Shown here one piece after another: positions 58,667 through 64,000 of a stretch of 64,000 bases of DNA. Both the position numbers and the translations under genes were made by a program. The notes below the pieces were generated by a model that was not told the origin of the DNA, made no database searches, and saw nothing but the letters and a program-made list of their open reading frames with translations. The stretch comes from Clostridiales bacterium oral taxon 876 str. F0540 (GTDB lineage Bacteria; Bacillota; Clostridia; Clostridiales; Clostridiaceae): the NCBI GenBank assembly GCA_000466585.1, contig KE993464.1:242555-306554 (forward strand), given 5' to 3'. Each line of letters begins with the position of its first letter. The stretch's first letter is position 1.

Positions 58667-61600
58667 ATGGATAGTAGTATAAGGAGATTATTTGTTGAGA
58701 AAAAACCAGGCTTTGATGTAGAAGCTCAGAGCTTATTTAAAGATTTGAGAGACAACCTTTTTATTAAGGGGCTTAACGCATTAAGAATAATAAATAGATA
58801 TGACGTACATGGAATACAGGCAAATGAATATGAAGGTATAAAACAAAATATATTATCCGAAAAAACTGTGGACTACGCTTATGACGAAGTTTTAGAGGTT
58901 GACAAAGAGGATAGAATATTTGGTTTAGAATACCTTAAAGGCCAGTATGACCAAAGGGCTGATTGGGCTGAGCAGTGTATACAGCTTTTAGTTGGCAGAG
59001 AAAGTATACAGGTTAAGTGTGCAAAGTTCATAGTCCTAAAAGGAAACGTAACAGATAAAGAACTTGAAAAGATAAAAGAATATTGTATAAATCCTGTAGA
59101 CTCAAAAGAGGCATCAATTGATGCTGAAAACTGTTTTGAACAAGAACAATCTAAGCTTAAAGATATACAAATAATAAATAATTTTATAGACAGCGATGAT
59201 AGAGCGTTAAAAGATATTTTTCAAAAACTCAACCTTGCAATGAGTTTTGAAGATTTAGTTTTTTCCAGAGAATATTTCAAAAATATTGAAAAACGTAACC
59301 CGTCTATAACAGAACTTAAAGTAATTGATACTTACTGGTCAGATCATTGCAGACATACCACCTTTAATACAAGTATAAAAAATGTTCATATCCACGATGG
59401 AAAATATTCGAATCCTGTTTATAAAACTTATGAAGAATATTTAGAAAGCAGAAAATTTGTTTACGAAGATAAGGAAAAATCACAAAGCTTAATGGACATA
59501 GCTGTGATAGGCATGAAGGAATTAAGAAAAAAAGGACTTTTGAATGATTTAGATATTTCCGAAGAAATTAATGCCTGCAGTATAGAGATAGATGTTGAAG
59601 TAGATGAGAAAATTGAAAAGTGGCTTTTAATGTTTAAGAATGAAACACACAATCATCCTACTGAAATAGAACCCTTCGGAGGGGCGGCTACATGTCTAGG
59701 AGGCGCCATTAGGGATCCACTCTCTGGACGAGCTTATGTATACCAGGCCATGAGGGTAACTGGAAGCGGAGATCCAAGGCAGAAACTTGAAGACACTATA
59801 CCGGGAAAACTTCCTCAAAGAAAGATAACTATAGGAGCTGCTAGCGGATATAGTTCTTATGGAAATCAAATAGGATTAGCAACTGGACAAGTAACAGAAG
59901 TTTATGATGATGACTTTATAGCAAAAAGAATGGAAATAGGTGCTGTAGTAGGTGCTGCTCCAAAGGAAAATGTAGTACGAGAAAAGCCGCAACCTGGAGA
60001 TATAGTTGTACTAATTGGTGGAAGAACAGGAAGGGATGGCTGCGGAGGTGCAACCGGTTCCTCCAAGGAACATGATGAAACATCCATTGTTAACTGCAGT
60101 GCTGAGGTTCAAAAAGGTAATGCCCCTACAGAGAGAAAACTGCAAAGATTGTTTAGAAACAAAGAGTTTAGCAGATTGATTAAAAGATGCAATGATTTTG
60201 GAGCAGGCGGAGTATCTGTTGCAATAGGAGAGCTTGCAGATGGGTTAGATATAAATCTTGACAATATACCTAAAAAGTATGAAGGCTTGGATGGAACCGA
60301 ATTAGCTATATCAGAATCTCAAGAACGCATGGCTGTAGTTATAGCTAAAGAAAATAAAGAATTAATTTTTAAAATTTGTGAAGAAGAAAACCTAGAGGCG
60401 GCTGAAGCGGCATTTGTAACAGATACGAACAGGCTAAGGATGAGCTGGAAGGGAGACTACATAGTAGACATAAGCAGAGAATTTTTAGATACAAATGGTG
60501 TTAGACAGACGACAGAGGTTGAGGTAGTTAGTCCAATTGAGGAAAATAATTATTTCAATTGCTGGACAAAGAAAGAAGAGCATTATGAAGATAACTTAAT
60601 GGATTACTGGAAGTATAATTTACAGAAATTGAATATATGCAGTGAAAAAGGATTAGTTGAGAGATTTGACAGTACAATAGGTGCAAGTACAATATTAATG
60701 CCTTTCGGAGGAAGGTACCAGTCATCTCCGTCAGAAGGTATGGCTGCTAAGATTCCTGTACTTAAAGGAAATACAAATACTGCATCTATCATGACTTTTG
60801 GTTATAACCCTTTAATAGGAAAGTGGAGTCCGTACCATGGAGCCTTGTATTCTGTAGTAGAAGCTGTGACAAAAGTTGCTGCTATGGGTGGAGATTATAG
60901 AAAGGTAAGATTATCTATGCAAGAGTATTTTGAAAAGCTGGGAAAAGATGCTTTAAAGTGGGGAAAACCTTTTTCTGCTTTGCTTGGAGCACTAAAGGCT
61001 CAAAAGGAATTAGAAATTGCGGCAATAGGCGGTAAAGACAGTATGTCAGGTACCTATAAAGAATTGAATGTTCCCCCTACATTAGTAGCTTTTGCAGTAT
61101 GTACATGTAATGCGGAAGATATTGTTTCTGCAGAATTTAAAAAAGTAAACAGCAAGGTAGTTTTAATACCTTTATCTAGAAAAGAAGATGAAACACCTGA
61201 TTTTAATATGCTAAAGAGAAATCTTAGCAAGGTAAAAGAACTTGCAGATGAAAAGAAAATTATATCGGCCATCAGTGTAAAGCATGGTGGAATCAGTGAA
61301 GCTATAAGTAAAATGTGCTTTGGAAATAAAATAGGTTTTAAATTTGCAAAGGAAGTATGCTTTAAGGATTTATTTGAGCCTAACTATGGAAGTTTAATAG
61401 TTGAAATTGATCCGTGGGAAAATATTGAGCAACTATTTGATGGAATTGAGTATGAAATTTTAGGAACCACGAAAGTAGAAGAAAGCATAGAGTTTAACGA
61501 AGAGAAACTTAGTATCTCAGAACTTTATGAAAAATATGAAGCAGCACTGGAAAATATATTCCATACTAGAACAGATGCTTCTGATAAACCAATTAAAAAT

Positions 61601-62446
61601 ATAGAGTTTAATAAAGATATAACTAGAAGCATTAAAACAAGTATTGTAAGACCTAAGGTGTTTATTCCTATATTTCCCGGAACAAATTGCGAATATGATT
61701 CAGCTAGAGCCTTTGAAAAAGCAGGGGGTATAGTAGAAAGTTTAGTATTTAATAATTTAACTTCAAGACATATTGAAGACTCTATTGAAGAGATGGTTAG
61801 AAGAATTAATGCTTCACAAATAATTATGATTCCAGGTGGATTTAGTGCTGGTGATGAACCTGAAGGTTCAGGAAAGTTTATAACAGCAGTTTTTAGAAAC
61901 AAGAAAATACAAGAGGCTGTTATGGAGCTTTTGAAAAAGAGAGATGGTTTGATGCTTGGAATTTGTAATGGCTTTCAAGCTCTTATAAAACTTGGATTAT
62001 TGCCTTATGGAGAAATAAGAGATATAGAAGAAAATAATCCTACATTAACTTATAACGAGATTGGAAGACATGTTTCAAAAGTTGTAAAGACAAAGATAAC
62101 TTCAAATCTATCACCATGGTTTAGCAATGTTAAGGTAGGAGATATACATTGGGTGCCTGTTTCTCACGGCGAAGGAAGATTTATAGCTAGAGAAGAAGAA
62201 ATTGAGAGGTTGATTAAAAATGGACAAATTGCAGCTCAGTATGTTGATTTTAGTGGAAATGCAACCTATGACATAAATCATAACCCTAATGGATCCTGTT
62301 ACGCAGTGGAAGCTATAACAAGCCCGGATGGAAGAATCTTAGGTAAAATGGCACACAGTGAAAGAGTTGGAGAAAACCTATTAAAAAATATACCGGGAAA
62401 TAAAAATCAGAAAATATTTGAGTCTGGAATTGATTATTTTAAGTAA
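58667..62446 (+). CDS. purL: Phosphoribosylformylglycinamidine synthase, single-chain form
   Basis: Converts formylglycinamide ribonucleotide, glutamine and ATP to FGAM in purine synthesis. At 1259 residues it is the fused large form in which synthetase and glutaminase are one chain, rather than separate PurS/PurQ/PurL. Seen blocks: SDHCRHTTFNT (about 225), NETHNHPTEIEPFGGAATCLGGAIRD (about 325), the second half with FGYNPLIGKWSPYHGALYSVVEA, and the C-terminal class I amidotransferase with FIPIFPGTNCEYDSA, IPGGFSAGDEPEG, nucleophile Cys in LGICNGFQAL and the His-Glu pair near MAHSERVG. TTAGGAG precedes the ATG. It is first in the purine operon behind a guanine riboswitch. Confidence 0.97.
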   Translation: MDSSIRRLFVEKKPGFDVEAQSLFKDLRDNLFIKGLNALRIINRYDVHGIQANEYEGIKQNILSEKTVDYAYDEVLEVDKEDRIFGLEYLKGQYDQRADWAEQCIQLLVGRESIQVKCAKFIVLKGNVTDKELEKIKEYCINPVDSKEASIDAENCFEQEQSKLKDIQIINNFIDSDDRALKDIFQKLNLAMSFEDLVFSREYFKNIEKRNPSITELKVIDTYWSDHCRHTTFNTSIKNVHIHDGKYSNPVYKTYEEYLESRKFVYEDKEKSQSLMDIAVIGMKELRKKGLLNDLDISEEINACSIEIDVEVDEKIEKWLLMFKNETHNHPTEIEPFGGAATCLGGAIRDPLSGRAYVYQAMRVTGSGDPRQKLEDTIPGKLPQRKITIGAASGYSSYGNQIGLATGQVTEVYDDDFIAKRMEIGAVVGAAPKENVVREKPQPGDIVVLIGGRTGRDGCGGATGSSKEHDETSIVNCSAEVQKGNAPTERKLQRLFRNKEFSRLIKRCNDFGAGGVSVAIGELADGLDINLDNIPKKYEGLDGTELAISESQERMAVVIAKENKELIFKICEEENLEAAEAAFVTDTNRLRMSWKGDYIVDISREFLDTNGVRQTTEVEVVSPIEENNYFNCWTKKEEHYEDNLMDYWKYNLQKLNICSEKGLVERFDSTIGASTILMPFGGRYQSSPSEGMAAKIPVLKGNTNTASIMTFGYNPLIGKWSPYHGALYSVVEAVTKVAAMGGDYRKVRLSMQEYFEKLGKDALKWGKPFSALLGALKAQKELEIAAIGGKDSMSGTYKELNVPPTLVAFAVCTCNAEDIVSAEFKKVNSKVVLIPLSRKEDETPDFNMLKRNLSKVKELADEKKIISAISVKHGGISEAISKMCFGNKIGFKFAKEVCFKDLFEPNYGSLIVEIDPWENIEQLFDGIEYEILGTTKVEESIEFNEEKLSISELYEKYEAALENIFHTRTDASDKPIKNIEFNKDITRSIKTSIVRPKVFIPIFPGTNCEYDSARAFEKAGGIVESLVFNNLTSRHIEDSIEEMVRRINASQIIMIPGGFSAGDEPEGSGKFITAVFRNKKIQEAVMELLKKRDGLMLGICNGFQALIKLGLLPYGEIRDIEENNPTLTYNEIGRHVSKVVKTKITSNLSPWFSNVKVGDIHWVPVSHGEGRFIAREEEIERLIKNGQIAAQYVDFSGNATYDINHNPNGSCYAVEAITSPDGRILGKMAHSERVGENLLKNIPGNKNQKIFESGIDYFK

Positions 62447-62521
62447 AGGTTGAAGTCTTAAATGTACTTTAGCGGGTAATTTATGAGTGAAACGAATGTT
62501 TTAAGTTACCCAGTGCCCTAA
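62446..62521 (+). repeat. Structured repeat, copy C (purL-purE junction)
   Basis: Hairpin GAAGTCT / GTACTTT around TAAAT (62452-62470), then GGGTAATTT (62474-62482) / AAGTTACCC (62503-62511) enclosing GAGTGAAACGAAT. Same layout as copies at 2993-3068 and 15092-15168. Further down AGATTACCC (62537-62545) offers an alternative partner for GGGTAATTT, so two competing folds are possible. Confidence 0.68.
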
Positions 62522-62570
62522 GGGAACAAGTGCTTTAGATTACCCTGTTTCGAGTGAAAGGAGAAAGTAT

Positions 62571-63050
62571 ATGAAAGTTGCTATTATTTTTGGAAGTAAA
62601 TCTGACCTGGAAATTATGAAGGGAGCGGCAGAAGCTCTGAAAAGCTTTGATATAGAATATAAGGCTTATATTTTATCAGCACATAGAGTTCCTGAAAAGC
62701 TTGTGGAGACAATAAAGAAAATTGAGGCAGAAGGAGGAGAATGCATCATAGCTGGAGCAGGACTTTCAGCACATCTGCCTGGAGTAATTGCTGCACACAC
62801 TATACTTCCTGTAATTGGGGTTCCTGTAAAGGCAGCCTTAGGAGGGCTTGACTCATTGTTATCAATAGTTCAGATGCCTAAAGCTATACCGGTTGCAACC
62901 GTTGGGATAAATAATAGCTTTAATGCTGGAATGCTTGCAGTAGAGATGCTTTCTATAAAGTATAGTGATGTAAGAGAAAAATTGATTAGATACAGAATTG
63001 ATATGAAAGAAAAATTTATAAATGAAAATAATGAAGGAGTTGAGCTTTAA
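62571..63050 (+). CDS. purE: N5-carboxyaminoimidazole ribonucleotide mutase
   Basis: Catalyses the carboxyl transfer that makes CAIR in purine synthesis. The 159-residue protein has the class I PurE motifs VAIIFGSKSDLEIMKGAAEAL at the start, SAHRVPEKL (about 41, with the active-site His), IIAGAGLSAHLPGVIAAHT (about 62) and PVKAALGGLDSLLSIVQMP (about 84). GAAAGGAG lies 8 bases before the ATG. Its stop codon overlaps the purC start by one base. A purK gene is not visible in the window. Confidence 0.95.
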   Translation: MKVAIIFGSKSDLEIMKGAAEALKSFDIEYKAYILSAHRVPEKLVETIKKIEAEGGECIIAGAGLSAHLPGVIAAHTILPVIGVPVKAALGGLDSLLSIVQMPKAIPVATVGINNSFNAGMLAVEMLSIKYSDVREKLIRYRIDMKEKFINENNEGVEL

Positions 63051-63763
63051 TGGAAAAGAAAGTAATGATGTACGAGGGTAAGGCTAAGAAAATATACAGC
63101 ACAGAGGATGATAATAAAGTAATTGTTTATTACAAGGATGATGCTACAGCCTTCAATGGTGAGAAAAAAGGACAGGTACAAGATAAAGGAATATTAAACA
63201 ATACTATTACTTCAATGTTATTTGAACTTATAGAAAAAAACGGAGTTAAGACTCATTATATAGAAAAACTTAGCGAGAGAGAACAGCTTTGCAGAAAAGT
63301 AGATATAGTACCTCTTGAGGTAATTGTAAGAAATGTCGCTGCAGGAAGTATGGCAAAAAGGCTTGGGATTGATGAGGGTTTTGAGCTTAAAACTACAGTC
63401 TTTGAACTTAGCTATAAAAATGATGCTTTAGGTGATCCTTTAATTAATGACTGCCATGCTGTTGCAATAGGACTTACTACTTTTGAAGAACTTAAAGAAA
63501 TCTATAGCATGACTGATAAGATAAACAATATATTAAAGGAATTCTTTATGAAGCAGAATATAAAGCTTATAGATTTTAAGCTTGAGTTTGGAAAAACCAA
63601 TGAAGGAGAAATCATTCTGGCAGATGAAATATCGCCTGATACATGCAGATTCTGGGATGCCGATACAAATGAAAAGCTGGACAAAGACAGATTCAGAAGA
63701 GATATGGGAAACGTTAAGGAAGCTTATGTTGAAATACTAAAGAGAATCAGCGGAGAGAAATAA
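63050..63763 (+). CDS. purC: Phosphoribosylaminoimidazole-succinocarboxamide synthase (SAICAR synthetase)
   Basis: Joins aspartate to CAIR using ATP. The 237-residue protein has the typical N-terminus YEGKAKKIYSTEDDNKVIVYYKDDATAFNG, then LEVIVRNVAAGSMAKRLG (about 95), KLEFGKTNEGEIILADEISPDTCRFWD (about 180) and DKDRFRRDMG. It overlaps purE by one base (TAATG), so the two are translationally coupled. purF begins one base after its stop codon. Full length. Confidence 0.97.
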   Translation: MEKKVMMYEGKAKKIYSTEDDNKVIVYYKDDATAFNGEKKGQVQDKGILNNTITSMLFELIEKNGVKTHYIEKLSEREQLCRKVDIVPLEVIVRNVAAGSMAKRLGIDEGFELKTTVFELSYKNDALGDPLINDCHAVAIGLTTFEELKEIYSMTDKINNILKEFFMKQNIKLIDFKLEFGKTNEGEIILADEISPDTCRFWDADTNEKLDKDRFRRDMGNVKEAYVEILKRISGEK

Positions 63764-63764
63764 T

Positions 63765-64000
63765 ATGTGCAATGATAAATTTAAAGAAGAGTGTGGAGTA
63801 TTTGGAATTTACTCTAGAGAAGACTTGGATATAGCATCAATTACTTACTATGGATTGTATGCTCTTCAGCATAGGGGACAGGAGAGTGCAGGTATAGCAG
63901 TATCAGATGGTGAAAATGTAATTTGCCATAAGGAAATGGGACTTGTTACTGAAGTTTTTAACAAAAGTGTGCTTAATGAAATGAAAGGAATATCTGCTAT
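63765..64000 (+). CDS. purF: Amidophosphoribosyltransferase, N-terminal part (cut by window end)
   Basis: First committed step of purine synthesis: PRPP plus glutamine to phosphoribosylamine. Only 78 codons are inside the window: MCNDKFKEECGVFGIYS, then YGLYALQHRGQESAGIAVS. The sequence ECGVFGI shows the propeptide (residues 1-9) and the catalytic Cys10 exposed after processing, with the glutaminase-domain block LQHRGQESAGI. The ATG at 63765 lies one base after the purC stop codon, so it is part of the same operon. The 3' part is outside the window. Confidence 0.95.
   Translation, partial: MCNDKFKEECGVFGIYSREDLDIASITYYGLYALQHRGQESAGIAVSDGENVICHKEMGLVTEVFNKSVLNEMKGISA

Noticed and set aside
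61525..61902. 125-codon antisense open frame in purL
   Set aside because: Antisense to conserved PurL glutaminase-domain sequence; no independent signal.

Overview
The window looks like a chromosomal segment of a low-GC, anaerobic, saccharolytic Firmicute, most likely a Clostridium-type bacterium. The support is AT-rich DNA, AGGAGG-type ribosome binding sites, class II GalT, LevR/sigma-54 control of a PTS, YesM/YesN two-component control, DUF2935 and YesL proteins, and a single-chain PurL. Species cannot be named. No tRNA, rRNA, insertion sequence, prophage or CRISPR array was found. Nearly everything is sugar catabolism.

Layout. (1) 1-4074: tail of a LacI-type regulator, then galT-galK-galE (Leloir pathway). 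(2) 4175-8253: DUF2935 protein, Gfo/Idh/MocA oxidoreductase and a class 3 aldehyde dehydrogenase, with a gene-poor gap (6251-6861) holding a 116-bp inverted repeat and a possible gene remnant. (3) 8496-18995: a LevR-type sigma-54 activator and the PTS operon it probably controls from a near-perfect -24/-12 promoter: IIB, IIC, DUF3284, GH4, IIA, a divergent IIB-like protein, ChbG, GH1 and a ROK kinase. This is a beta-diglucoside or chitobiose-type system. (4) 19181-26093: YesM/YesN-type sensor and regulator with an LplB/YtcP-type ABC importer (two permeases and a lipoprotein). A 25-bp motif shared upstream of the sensor gene and the lipoprotein gene is the probable YesN-like operator. (5) 26138-30500: single genes (lipoprotein, fatty-acid-hydroxylase-like membrane protein, esterase, galM, TPR protein).

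(6) 30684-53417: a large beta-mannan (galactoglucomannan) locus under a LacI regulator. It encodes an ABC importer, GH130_2 and GH130_1 phosphorylases, a cellobiose 2-epimerase-type protein, two GH113, GH1, GH36, an MFS transporter, GH2 beta-mannosidase, CE2- and CE17-like deacetylases and an aldo/keto reductase. All enzymes lack signal peptides. The scheme is therefore uptake of decorated manno-oligosaccharides, intracellular deacetylation, removal of galactose and glucose, epimerisation of mannobiose to mannosylglucose, and phosphorolysis to mannose 1-phosphate. Galactose released by GH36 would feed the gal genes in region 1. No secreted endomannanase and no phosphomannomutase lie here.

(7) 53609-57709: xylA-xylR-xylB. 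(8) 57835-58320: decayed DNA with a YesM-type stub and a beta-galactosidase-like C-terminal tail. (9) 58402-64000: guanine-type riboswitch, then purL-purE-purC-purF (purF cut by the window end).

Beyond the genes, the most interesting signals are a three-copy structured repeat with covarying stems (galK/galE, GH4/IIA and purL/purE junctions), the shared YesN-type operator, a 31-bp LacI palindrome on the start of the mannan operon, the sigma-54 promoter with upstream repeats, and two paralogous membrane-anchored proteins that bracket the mannan locus.
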